A model generated the notes under the pieces. The model searched no databases, had not been told where the DNA came from, and worked only from the letters and a program-made list of their open reading frames with translations. Below are positions 36,786-44,243 of a stretch of DNA of 44,243 nucleotides, piece after piece. The DNA is taken from positions 1 to 44,243 of the forward strand of contig JAJTDF010000048.1 of the NCBI GenBank assembly GCA_021294835.1, read 5' to 3'. Within the stretch, counting starts at the first letter, position 1. Each line of letters begins with the position of its first letter. The position numbers were made by a program, and so were the translations under genes. Source of the DNA: Planctomycetaceae bacterium. GTDB lineage: Bacteria > Planctomycetota > Phycisphaerae > Phycisphaerales > UBA1924.

Positions 36786-37053
36786 CGGCACGTCTCCTAG
36801 GCCATCCGTCGATGGGTCCATCCCTGTCCGCATCGCCCCCGCGGGCCATGCCGGTCAGATTGGCCCAACCGTACGCCGATCCACCACCCCGCTTTGGTGC
36901 TCCCCATTCACCCGCTCCACCCCAACGGCCGCCAACCCATAGATTTCTTAAAAATCCCGCCAAGCGCCTTCCCAATCATCTCTCTGCTGGTCGGGTCCAT
37001 CGTCGGCACCGTGCCCCGGACGCAAGCCCGCCCGTCCCGTCAGGATGCAAGCC
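36786..37053. other. Divergent oppA / lipoprotein promoter region
   Basis: 268 bases between divergent genes, with an AT-rich patch at 36938-36956. On the minus strand TTGGCG (36958-36963), 16 bases, then TATGGG (36936-36941) is a weak promoter candidate for oppA with a leader of about 145 bases. No other structure was seen. Confidence 0.3.
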
Positions 37054-38007
37054 ATGACCCCCCACCACCTGCCCTTCGCCCTCCCCGCCGCCCTCCTGCT
37101 CGCCGCCGCCGGCCTCACCGGCTGCGACACCATCACCTACACCGAATCCCGCCAGAGCGTCGCCCCCGCCATGCCCGCTTCGGCCATTGACGTCCAGACC
37201 CGCAACGGCTCGGTCAAGATCACCGGCGCCAACCGCACCGACACCCTCATCAAGGCCACCCTCCGCTCTCGCGACCCCGAACGCCTCAAGGCCGCCCAGG
37301 TCATCGTCGACACCGGGCCGGTCATGAAGATCAGCGTCGCCTGGCCCGACGGCCCCCAGAGCCAGGACGGAGCCAGCTTCGACATCGCCGTCCCCGACGC
37401 TTCCGGCGTCACCGTCGCCACTTCCAACGGCTCGGTCACCATCACCGGCCTCTCCGGCATCGCCGATCTCCGTTCCTCCAACGGCAGTGTCCGCCTGCTC
37501 GACCACGGCGGCTCCGCCAAGATCCGCACCTCCAACGGCTCCGTCGTCATCGACGGCATCACCGGCGCCGTCGAGGCCGACACCTCCAACGGCTCGGTCA
37601 CCATCGCCGACGCCGAAGGCCCCGTCACCGCCGACACCTCCAACGGCTCGGTCAAGCTCGATCTCGCCCCCTCCTGCGCCGGCCCCCTCACCATCTCCAC
37701 CTCCAACGGCTCGGTCACCGCCGCCCTCTCCCCCGCCCTGGCCGGCCAACTCACCCTCCGCACCTCCAACGGCGGCATCACCGTCAGCGAAGCCCCCGCC
37801 GGCACCGGCGTCACTGTCTCACGCTCCAACGGCTCCATCTCCTTCCCCGCCCCCGGCCCCGCCAGCGCCATCTCCACCAGCAACGGCCGCATCACCATCT
37901 CCTTCCGCGCCGCCTCCGCCACCCCCGCCTCCACCCCGGCCCCCGCCACCATGCCCCCCGCCGCCACTTCCACCCCCACTCCGCCCGCCCCCGCCGATGC
38001 GCGATAA
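37054..38007 (+). CDS. Repeat-containing lipoprotein (DUF4097-like adhesin/beta-helix)
   Basis: 317-residue lipoprotein: signal core LPAALLLAAAGLTGC with lipobox LTGC, so anchored in a membrane. The mature part is a beta-solenoid of about ten units of 15-20 residues, each with a SNGSV-like turn (RNGSVKI, SNGSVTI, SSNGSVRL, TSNGSVVI and so on to SNGRITI). A Thr/Pro/Ala-rich tail follows. This fits the DUF4097 family of putative adhesins. The second ATG (37054) is chosen over 37045 because AGGA is placed before it and because the signal peptide then starts normally. The function is unknown; surface exposure is plausible. It lies nine bases before nadK. Confidence 0.85.
   Translation: MTPHHLPFALPAALLLAAAGLTGCDTITYTESRQSVAPAMPASAIDVQTRNGSVKITGANRTDTLIKATLRSRDPERLKAAQVIVDTGPVMKISVAWPDGPQSQDGASFDIAVPDASGVTVATSNGSVTITGLSGIADLRSSNGSVRLLDHGGSAKIRTSNGSVVIDGITGAVEADTSNGSVTIADAEGPVTADTSNGSVKLDLAPSCAGPLTISTSNGSVTAALSPALAGQLTLRTSNGGITVSEAPAGTGVTVSRSNGSISFPAPGPASAISTSNGRITISFRAASATPASTPAPATMPPAATSTPTPPAPADAR
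37201..37905 (+). repeat. Degenerate tandem repeats in the lipoprotein gene
   Basis: Ten copies of a codon block around TCCAACGGCTC, spaced about 45-110 bases, encoding SNGS turns. Several copies are identical over 20 bases, giving substrate for slippage or recombination. Confidence 0.75.
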
Positions 38008-38016
38008 CCTCGACTC

Positions 38017-38922
38017 ATGTCCGGTCGCAAGGTCCTCCTCTCCATCAATCGAAACAAGCCCGATGTCGCCGCGGCACTCCCCGTGGTCCGCACCGCCATC
38101 ACCTCCGCCGGCGGCCGCGTCGTCCACGAGATGGACGCCGACGAGGCCGACCTCCCCCCCGGCACCCCCACCTGCGGGGCCGATCTGGTCGTCGTCCTCG
38201 GCGGCGACGGCACCCTGCTCGCCCAGTCCCGCCGCTGCGTCAGCCTCGGCCTGCCCATGCTCGGCGTCAACCTCGGCCGCCTCGGCTTCCTCGCCGAGTT
38301 CGATCTTGAGTCGCTCGTCGATCAGGCTCCCCAACTCTTTGACGGCCGCCCCCTCGCCCTCCAGAACCGCCCCGTCCTGGCCGTCCGCATCCTCCCCGCC
38401 GGCTCCGACCCCCACCGTGACGACCAGCGCACCGCCCACCTCGCCCTCAACGAGGCCGTGGTCACCTCCGGCCCGCCCTACCGCATGATCGGCATCACCC
38501 TCGCCATCGACGGCAACGCCGGCCCCAGCGTCTCCGGCGACGGGCTGATCGTCTGCACCCCCGCCGGCAGCACCGCCTACAACGTCTCCGCCGGCGGCCC
38601 CATCCTCGCCCCCGAGGTCAGCGCCCTGTGCATCACGCCCATCGCCGCCCACACCCTGGCCTTCCGGCCCGTGGTCATCAGCGGCGCCAGCACGCTCGAA
38701 CTCACCCTCGACCGCGTCAACCCCTCCGGACCTGACGGCCAGGGCACCGCCCTCCTGCTCGACGGCCGCGAAACCTGCAAACTCGCCGCCGGCGACCGCC
38801 TCCGCCTCACCTTCCACGACCGCCCCATCCGCTTCGTCACCAACCCCCACGGCTCATACTGGGAAACCCTCGGCCGCAAAATGCACTGGGCCGCCCGCCC
38901 CCGCCTCCGGGGCGAGGTCTGA
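38017..38922 (+). CDS. nadK: NAD kinase
   Basis: ATP-dependent phosphorylation of NAD to NADP. The 301-residue protein has the family's GGDGT loop at residues 62-66, GVNLGRLGFLAEF, the LNEAVV motif that binds NAD, and GDGLIVCTPAGSTAYN, followed by LLLDGRE. There is no Shine-Dalgarno before the ATG; GATAAC, overlapping the preceding stop, lies 8 bases upstream, so it may be translated by coupling or from a leaderless mRNA. It ends convergently with the chaperone gene, 54 bases away, with no clear terminator between them. Confidence 0.96.
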   Translation: MSGRKVLLSINRNKPDVAAALPVVRTAITSAGGRVVHEMDADEADLPPGTPTCGADLVVVLGGDGTLLAQSRRCVSLGLPMLGVNLGRLGFLAEFDLESLVDQAPQLFDGRPLALQNRPVLAVRILPAGSDPHRDDQRTAHLALNEAVVTSGPPYRMIGITLAIDGNAGPSVSGDGLIVCTPAGSTAYNVSAGGPILAPEVSALCITPIAAHTLAFRPVVISGASTLELTLDRVNPSGPDGQGTALLLDGRETCKLAAGDRLRLTFHDRPIRFVTNPHGSYWETLGRKMHWAARPRLRGEV

Positions 38923-38976
38923 CCTTCGCGCAGCCTGCCGCGCCCCCGCCCCCCCATCCCACTCAAGCGGCCCGCC

Positions 38977-40962
38977 TCAGCCCGCCTTCTCGGCGCCCTC
39001 GGCCTTCTCTTCCGCCGCCGGCTTCTCCAGCCCCTGCACGTTCATCCGCCGGATCAGCCGCTCGTGCGACAGGAACGCGTCCTTCGCTTCCGAGACCGAC
39101 CGGGCCACCAACTGGCCGGACTGCCCCGCCGCCGTCGCCCGGAACCGCTCCACCGTCAGCGGCCGGAACTCGTTGATCTGCGCCACCACCACGCTCAGCT
39201 TCGCCGGGGCCGCCGTCGCCAGCGTCCGCTGCAGCGATGTGCTCTGCCCCAGCGGCACCGTCGGGTCCAGCGCCTGCGCCCGGTCCATCACCGCATCCGC
39301 CATCGCCTGGCTGGTGATCCCCGCCTCCGCAGGCTGCACGCCGCCCTCGCGGCTCACCCGCACGTTGCTCTTGGCCGCCCCGACGCCCGGGAACCGCCCC
39401 CGCAGGCTGCTGGCCAACTGCTCCATCCCCAGGTCCGCCGCGATCGGCAGGAACGTCTCCATCTCACCCTTCAGCCGCTCAAACACCGCCAGCCGCTTCA
39501 CGTCGGTCACCACCGCCGCCCGCACCTCCTCCAGGCTCGCCGGCGCCGCCGTCGGCCGCACCCCGCTCACCACCAGATAGTGCGCGTTGCCCTCGCCATC
39601 CACAAACGGGTCCGAAGCCGGCACGCCCTCCTGCAGCGCCGCCACCGGCGGCTCCTCGCCCGCCTTGGGCGTCCCGCGCAACTCACGCACCTGCGAGATC
39701 GCCTCCGTCGCCGGCACGCTCACCGTCCCGCGACGCAGCCGCGCCGCCGACAGCGGCGCCATCCCCGCCAGATCCTCCGCGCTGTACCACCGGTCCTCCC
39801 GCGTGCTCACCGCAAACGCCGCCACCTGCCCACCCACAATCCGGCTCGCCGCTTCAGCCGCCTTCCGGCCGATGGCCGCCAGATCCGGCGCCTGCTGCGC
39901 CCAGTCCGCCGGCAGAGCCTTGTACGTCCCGCCCGTCACATCCGTCAGCCGGCTGGTCACCCGCAGAATCTCCCCCTTCACCACCGCCTGCGCCGCGTTG
40001 AACGCCTTCTCGGTCAGTTCCTCGCGCAACGCCGCCTGCACCGCCGCCCGCCGCTCCGCCAGCGTCGCCGCGTCCCCGCCCTGCGCCATCAGCCGCCGCT
40101 CCACCTCCACCGGGTCCACGATCACCGCCGAGGCCACCTGAGCCCGGTCCACCGTCAGCCACCGCAGCCGCACCCCGTTGGGATACTTGTACCCGATCCC
40201 GAACTCACCCTCCCCCGGGTTCACGCCCTTGTACTTCTCAAAGTGCGCCGCCAGCGCATCCGCCGCCGGCTCCGCCTCACCCGCCACCGCCGCCGCGTCC
40301 ACCGGCACCACCAGATACGACACCACCGCCTCGTCCAGCGCCCGCTTGCTCTGCGCAATCAGCCTCGCCTCCGACATCCGCGGGGCCGACAGATACGCAT
40401 CCAGCATCCGGATCACGCCCCGCGCTTCCGCGTACGCGTCCGCCACCGTCACCGTGCTGCCACGGGCGATCAGCATCTGCGTCCGCTGCATCACGCTCTT
40501 CTGCGCCCGGTCGCGCAGCTGCGCCATCTTCGCGCTGTCCCCCGCCAGCTTCTGATACTCCGCAAAGTCCCGCCGCGCCAGCTGCATCAGCTCACGCTGC
40601 AGTTCCGATTCCACCAGCTGCTCGGCCATCGCCTGGCCATCGGCCCGCCCGCCCACCAGCCCCGCCCGACGGGCCGACTCGGTGATCAGCAGCCAGTTGT
40701 CCAGCCGATCGTCGATCCCCATGTTCAGGCTGGCCAGGTTCGCCGCCAGCCCGCCAAGGTCCTGCCGGATCGTCGCCGCCTTCGCTGCCGCGTCGTTCAC
40801 CTGACCGAACGTCACCTTCCCACCGTCGATCGTGAACGCCTTCCGCGAGCTCGCGTCGCTCCCCAGGTTCTGGATCGCCTGCGGAACCAGGAACGCGATC
40901 ATCAGCAGCGTTCCGCCGATCACCAGGATCCACATCTGAAACTTGCGCAGGAACTTCAGCAT
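38977..40962 (-). CDS. Membrane-anchored PpiD/SurA-like periplasmic chaperone
   Basis: 661 residues. One N-terminal membrane helix (about 9-28, in MWILVIGGTLLMIAFLVP) anchors a large periplasmic part, the topology of PpiD. The N-terminal chaperone region (helices with RLDNWLLITESARRAGL and AEQLVESELQREL) resembles SurA/PpiD. The rotamase-like part (PVAALQEGVPASDPFVDGEG, HYLVVSGVRPTAAPAS) is divergent, and a catalytic parvulin domain is not obvious. An acidic tail ends the protein. Its likely role is to aid folding of exported proteins. The start is placed at MLKFLRKF; the Shine-Dalgarno is weak. It lies downstream of rpsD, separated by a strong terminator. Confidence 0.8.
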   Translation of the reverse strand: MLKFLRKFQMWILVIGGTLLMIAFLVPQAIQNLGSDASSRKAFTIDGGKVTFGQVNDAAAKAATIRQDLGGLAANLASLNMGIDDRLDNWLLITESARRAGLVGGRADGQAMAEQLVESELQRELMQLARRDFAEYQKLAGDSAKMAQLRDRAQKSVMQRTQMLIARGSTVTVADAYAEARGVIRMLDAYLSAPRMSEARLIAQSKRALDEAVVSYLVVPVDAAAVAGEAEPAADALAAHFEKYKGVNPGEGEFGIGYKYPNGVRLRWLTVDRAQVASAVIVDPVEVERRLMAQGGDAATLAERRAAVQAALREELTEKAFNAAQAVVKGEILRVTSRLTDVTGGTYKALPADWAQQAPDLAAIGRKAAEAASRIVGGQVAAFAVSTREDRWYSAEDLAGMAPLSAARLRRGTVSVPATEAISQVRELRGTPKAGEEPPVAALQEGVPASDPFVDGEGNAHYLVVSGVRPTAAPASLEEVRAAVVTDVKRLAVFERLKGEMETFLPIAADLGMEQLASSLRGRFPGVGAAKSNVRVSREGGVQPAEAGITSQAMADAVMDRAQALDPTVPLGQSTSLQRTLATAAPAKLSVVVAQINEFRPLTVERFRATAAGQSGQLVARSVSEAKDAFLSHERLIRRMNVQGLEKPAAEEKAEGAEKAG

Positions 40963-41071
40963 GGGGGCTTCACCGCTCTTCTCAGAGATCCTGCGGCCCC
41001 CGGACCCGCCGGGGCACCGCATCTTCCGGACGCGACGCCCGCCTCTCGACGGGCGCCGCACACAGCATACG

Positions 41072-41108
41072 AAAAAGGGCGGAGCGGACGTTCGGCCCGA
41101 CTCCGCCC
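41072..41108 (-). terminator. Intrinsic terminator after rpsD
   Basis: Minus strand: an 8-bp perfect stem GGGCGGAG (41101-41108) with CTCCGCCC (41077-41084) around a 16-base loop that can pair further, followed by TTTTTC (41071-41076). It sits 76 bases past the rpsD stop. Confidence 0.88.
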
Positions 41109-41183
41109 GAAAGGTCCTGCAAAGGCCCGCGGCCGGGGGCTCTCGCCCCCCCCTCCCCCACCCTGCCGCCGCGGCACCGATCT

Positions 41184-41783
41184 TTAGCGATAGAACTCGA
41201 TGATCAGGTTCGGGTTCACATCGAACGGAATCTGATCCGAGGTCGGCAGAGCCACGATCTTGGCTGTCAGTTCAGACGGGTTGAAGTCGATCCACTGCGG
41301 AACCTCAAGGCCCGCCATGCTCTCGCGGTTCTCCCGCGCCAGCTTCTGAACCTTCTCCTTCAGCGTGATGGTGTCGCCCACCGCCACGCCGTAGGACGGA
41401 CGGTCCGTCTTGCGGCCGTTCACCTTCACGTGCCCGTGCGCCACCATCTGCCGAGCCGCCCAGATCGTCCGGGCCAGCCCGCAGCGACGCAGCACGTTGT
41501 CCAGACGGCACTCCAGGTCACGCAGCAACACCTCGCCGGTGTTGCCCTTGGACGCGGTCGCGCCGGCGATGTACCGGCGGAACTGACGCTCCAGCACCGC
41601 GTAGTGGTACCGCACCTTCTGCTTCTCGTTCAAACGCACGCCATAGTCCCGCAGCCGGCGGCCGCGGAAGCCGTGCATGCCGGGGAACACCAACTGACGC
41701 TTGGACGTGTGCTTGGGGTTGTCCGCGATCGGCACGCCGACGCGACGAGACAGCTTGACCTTCGGACCGGTGTAACGAGCCAT
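41184..41783 (-). CDS. rpsD: 30S ribosomal protein S4
   Basis: Primary 16S rRNA-binding protein that nucleates 30S assembly. The 199-residue protein starts MARYTGPKVKLSRRVGVPI, without the N-terminal zinc-binding Cys of C+ forms, so it is a C- (zinc-free) type. The S4 RNA-binding domain shows RLDNVLRRCGLARTIWAAR, QMVAHGHVKVNGRKTDRPSY and GDTITLKEK. It ends LIIEFYR. The start at 41783 has GGAGAG five bases upstream; the open frame farther upstream is not conserved. It is monocistronic here, with its own promoter, a long leader and a terminator, rather than inside the alpha operon. Confidence 0.97.
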   Translation of the reverse strand: MARYTGPKVKLSRRVGVPIADNPKHTSKRQLVFPGMHGFRGRRLRDYGVRLNEKQKVRYHYAVLERQFRRYIAGATASKGNTGEVLLRDLECRLDNVLRRCGLARTIWAARQMVAHGHVKVNGRKTDRPSYGVAVGDTITLKEKVQKLARENRESMAGLEVPQWIDFNPSELTAKIVALPTSDQIPFDVNPNLIIEFYR

Positions 41784-41949
41784 GAAAACTCTCCGTCTCC
41801 GACAAGCCGGCCCGGCCAAGCGCTTCACGCTCCGCCGATCCGCCCGTCGGGTGCCCGCTTTGCGTCGCGGGCGATCTGCGTCCGGGGGCCGCGACTGCGG
41901 TCGGACAGGGAACCAGACCCGGGCACGATGCCCGTGGAACAGGGCCTCT
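41784..41949 (-). other. rpsD mRNA leader with two hairpins
   Basis: About 160 untranslated bases. One hairpin is GCCCGC/GCGGGC (41853-41858 with 41867-41872); a second is GGGCA-CGA-TGCCC (41921-41933). S4 represses its own mRNA through leader structures in other bacteria, so this may be an autoregulatory site. Confidence 0.4.
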
Positions 41950-41978
41950 ATTGAAGCGGCCAACACCCCCCAAATCAA
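41950..41978 (-). promoter_or_regulatory. rpsD promoter candidate
   Basis: Minus strand: -35 TTGATT (41973-41978), 17-base spacer, -10 TTCAAT (41950-41955). The -35 hexamer is identical to that of rpsO. Confidence 0.5.
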
Positions 41979-42021
41979 CCCCAACCCACACCCCAAACCC
42001 CTCCACACCCAAACACCACCC

Positions 42022-42435
42022 TCACACCAGCATCCCCACCGCCACCACGCTCCGCCCGCACCACGCCGCCGTCCGGATCCAGTGCGCCCGCACCAGCCCC
42101 CGGTGCACATTCCCGTCAAACCCCGCCGCCAACCGCCCGTGCTGAGGCACATTCAGCCCGAAGGTCACCCCCCAACACACCCCAAGCAGCCCCGCCCCCA
42201 CCCACGCCGCCCACCCCGCCCCCGCCAGCACCAACCCTGCCACGCACCCCGCCTCCACCAGCATCAGCGGAGCCACCACCCACGTCGTCCGCGCCACGTG
42301 CCGCCGTTCATACTCCACAAACTCCCCCGCCCCCACCGCCGCCATCAGCGGGTAATGCACCACCGCCACAAACAGCACCAGCCCCGTCATCATCAGCGTC
42401 GCCGCCGCGTGCACAAGCAACAACCACTGCGTCAT
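42022..42435 (-). CDS. Small integral membrane protein of unknown function
   Basis: 137 residues with four predicted membrane helices (about 4-28, 50-70, 74-92 and 118-136). Notable polar motifs are VHYPLM at the end of helix 1, EYERRHVARTTW, and NVPQHGRLAAGFD followed by HWIRTAAW. Their His and Arg residues resemble a conserved core, but I cannot name the family with confidence. GGAGGT lies five bases before the start, a good ribosome site. It diverges from nadE across 77 bases. Confidence 0.8.
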   Translation of the reverse strand: MTQWLLLVHAAATLMMTGLVLFVAVVHYPLMAAVGAGEFVEYERRHVARTTWVVAPLMLVEAGCVAGLVLAGAGWAAWVGAGLLGVCWGVTFGLNVPQHGRLAAGFDGNVHRGLVRAHWIRTAAWCGRSVVAVGMLV

Positions 42436-42512
42436 CGTCGACCTCCACTGCTCCCCTCACACCAGCATACCCCACGCCGCGCCCCCGCACCCGCTTCCTC
42501 TACCATCCCCCA

Positions 42513-44243
42513 ATGCGCGTCGCACTCTGCCGCACCAACCCGACCATCGGCGACCTCGATGCCAACGCCGCCGAGATCCTCGCCCAGGCCCGCGCCGCCG
42601 CTGACGCCGGCGCCGACCTGGCCGTCTTCCCCGAACTCGCCCTCACCGGCTACCCGCCCAAAGACCTCCTCCTCTCCCCCGGCTTCCTCCACGCCTGCCA
42701 GACCGCCGCCGACCGCCTGATCGCCGCCGCTCCCGCCGCCCTCACCATCGTCTTCGGCGCCCCCGTGCCCGTGCAGCCCAGCGCCCATCCCCCCCACCCC
42801 GCCCAGGGCCTCTTCAACGCCCTCATCGCCGCCCGAGGCGGAGCCACCCTGGCCGTCTACCGCAAACGCCTCCTCCCCACCTACGACGTCTTCGACGAAG
42901 ACCGCTACTTCATCCCCGGCCCTGGCCCCGTGGTCATCTCCGTGCCCACCGCCGCCGGCCCCCCCGTCCGCGTCGGCCTCTCGATCTGCGAAGACCTCTG
43001 GCGGGGCGAAGACGTCGGCTTCTCCCAGCGCTATCTCGACGCACCCGATCCCCTCGCCGAACTCGTCCGCCCACCCGCCGACCCCGCCGCCGGCGCGCAG
43101 CTCATCGTCAACCCCTCCGCCAGCCCCTTCGTCCTCGGCAAATCCGCCCGCCACCGCGCCCTGGTTCAGCGGCACGCCGCCACCCACCGCCTGCCCATCC
43201 TCGCCGTCAACCAGCTCGGCGGCAACGACGAACTCATCTTCGACGGCGCCGCCTTCGGCTTCGATGCCGCCGGCCGTCCCCTCGCCGCCGCCGCCCCCTT
43301 CACCGCCCAGCCCCAGCTGGTCGACGTCCCCCTCCCCGGCCACCCATCACCCACCGCCTCCCCCGCGATCGATCTCCCGCCCGCCGAAGACCTCCTCTTC
43401 GCCGCCCTGGTCACCGGCATCCGCGATTACGCCCGCAAAACCGGCTTCCGCTCCGCCGTCCTCGGCCTCTCCGGCGGCATCGACTCCGCCGTCACCGCCG
43501 TCCTCGCCGCCGCCGCCCTCGGCCCCGCCAACGTCGTCGGCGTCGCCATGCCCAGCCGCTACTCCAGCCCCGGCTCAATCACCGACGCCCACGCCCTCGC
43601 CCAGCGCCTCGCCTGCCCCTACCACCTCCTGCCCATCGACTCCGCCGTCACCGCCCTGGAAGGCATCACCGCCCCCGTCTTCGCCGGCCGCCCGCCGGAC
43701 GTCACCGAAGAGAACCTCCAGTCCCGCGTCCGGGGCACGCTGCTCATGGCCCTGTCCAACAAGTTCGGCCACCTCCTGCTCACCACCGGCAACAAGAGCG
43801 AGCTGGCCGTCGGCTACTGCACCCTCTATGGCGACATGAACGGCGGCCTGGCCGTCCTCTCCGACGTCACCAAGCACTGGGTCTACCGCCTGGCCAACTG
43901 GCTCAACGCCAACTGGGCCGCACTGGGCATCCCCACCCTCGCCGCCCCGCCCATCCCGCACGACACCATCACCAAGCCCCCCAGCGCCGAACTCCGCCCC
44001 AACCAGACCGACCAGGACAGCCTCCCCCCCTACCCCGTCCTTGATGAACTCATCGAGCGCTACGTCGAACGCCACCAGCCCGTCCCCGAGATCCTCGCCG
44101 AGATGGCCTACGACCACGCCGTCCTCCGCCGCATGATCCGCCTGATCGACCTCGCCGAGTACAAGCGCAAGCAGGCCCCCATCGGCCTGAAGATCACCGG
44201 CGTCGCCTTCGGCAGCGGCCGCCGCATGCCCATCGCCCAGCGC
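42513..44243 (+). CDS. nadE: Glutamine-dependent NAD synthetase (3' end beyond window)
   Basis: Amidates nicotinate adenine dinucleotide to NAD using glutamine and ATP. 577 codons are open to the window edge with no stop; family members are about 540-680 residues, so it may be nearly complete. The nitrilase-type glutaminase comes first, with the Glu-Lys-Cys triad at Glu41 (FPELALTGYPP), Lys118 (YRKRLLPTYDVFDE) and Cys159 (SICEDLW). The synthetase domain follows, with PP-loop LSGGIDSAV near 320 and TTGNKSELAVGYCTLYGD. There is no Shine-Dalgarno; a TACCAT box six bases before the ATG suggests a leaderless mRNA. Confidence 0.96.
   Translation, partial: MRVALCRTNPTIGDLDANAAEILAQARAAADAGADLAVFPELALTGYPPKDLLLSPGFLHACQTAADRLIAAAPAALTIVFGAPVPVQPSAHPPHPAQGLFNALIAARGGATLAVYRKRLLPTYDVFDEDRYFIPGPGPVVISVPTAAGPPVRVGLSICEDLWRGEDVGFSQRYLDAPDPLAELVRPPADPAAGAQLIVNPSASPFVLGKSARHRALVQRHAATHRLPILAVNQLGGNDELIFDGAAFGFDAAGRPLAAAAPFTAQPQLVDVPLPGHPSPTASPAIDLPPAEDLLFAALVTGIRDYARKTGFRSAVLGLSGGIDSAVTAVLAAAALGPANVVGVAMPSRYSSPGSITDAHALAQRLACPYHLLPIDSAVTALEGITAPVFAGRPPDVTEENLQSRVRGTLLMALSNKFGHLLLTTGNKSELAVGYCTLYGDMNGGLAVLSDVTKHWVYRLANWLNANWAALGIPTLAAPPIPHDTITKPPSAELRPNQTDQDSLPPYPVLDELIERYVERHQPVPEILAEMAYDHAVLRRMIRLIDLAEYKRKQAPIGLKITGVAFGSGRRMPIAQR

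Noticed and set aside
32197..36800. Long plus-strand frames opposite the oppABCD genes
   Set aside because: They are low-complexity translations with no ribosome site; the opposite strand carries unmistakable ABC transporter motifs.
37201..37905. Regular repeats as a CRISPR array
   Set aside because: The repeats are in frame, of variable spacing and encode SNGS turns of a lipoprotein; there are no unique spacers and no cas genes.
41130..41155. GGGGGC/GCCCCC hairpin downstream of rpsD as a second terminator
   Set aside because: It has no U-run on either strand; the true terminator with T5 lies at 41072-41108.

Overview
The window is about 44 kb of very GC-rich bacterial chromosome (roughly 70% G+C by eye, with GCC/CGC/CTC-dominated codons). 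It is packed with genes on both strands and has no insertion sequence, phage or CRISPR. The gene mix is core metabolism, translation and flagellar genes plus two paralogous membrane proteins with a CPRCGYDLTG zinc ribbon. Together with the extended ABC permease, this suggests a planctomycete, most likely of the Phycisphaerae type. That placement is inference from gene style, not from a marker tree.

Layout. 34-3886 (-): hom-lysC-ygfZ, the aspartate/homoserine pathway plus a folate-binding Fe-S repair protein. 4041-6698 (+): a class II-like photolyase fused to a renalase-like FAD oxidoreductase. 6735-11227 (-): an arginine operon in the order argR-argF-argG-argH, with the repressor first. 11578-13209 (+): guaA. 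13260-15575 (+): two tandem zinc-ribbon membrane proteins, separated by a duplicated scrap of the neighbouring hydantoinase gene. 15562-19290 (-): a fused 5-oxoprolinase/hydantoinase. 19345-19428 (-): tRNA-Leu(CAG) with its promoter and terminator. 19586-22744 (-): histidine kinase-ribH-nusB-ftsY. 22775-23062 (-): a cold-shock-domain protein with a long leader. 23370-26476 (-): rpsO-pnp, where pnp carries an exact 41-bp tandem duplication that breaks the frame. 26685-26939 (+): a degenerate FmdB-like protein. 27105-31069 (+): a flagellar rod/ring operon (small ORF-flgF-flgG-flgA-flgH) behind a sigma-54-like promoter. 31128-36785 (-): an oppABCD-type peptide importer whose OppC has a large Ala/Glu-rich insertion. 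37054-38922 (+): a repeat lipoprotein and NAD kinase. 38977-40962 (-): a PpiD/SurA-like membrane chaperone. 41184-41783 (-): rpsD. 42022-42435 (-): a small membrane protein. 42513-44243 (+): NAD synthetase, running off the right edge.

How the parts fit. The left third is amino-acid and nucleotide biosynthesis (homoserine, arginine, GMP). The middle is expression and secretion machinery (FtsY, NusB, S15, PNPase, tRNA-Leu). The right third is envelope function (flagellar P/L-ring assembly, peptide uptake, an outer lipoprotein, a periplasmic chaperone) and NAD(P) supply (NadK, NadE).

Points most worth a second look are the photolyase-oxidoreductase fusion, the enlarged OppC, the duplication scar between the zinc-ribbon paralogues, the 41-bp duplication in pnp, and a shared promoter style. 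That style is a TAAACT -10 box at tRNA-Leu, rpsO and the FmdB-like gene, and several genes without a Shine-Dalgarno have a -10-like hexamer 6-8 bases before the ATG, suggesting leaderless mRNAs. I did not find a clearly new multi-gene defence or mobile system.
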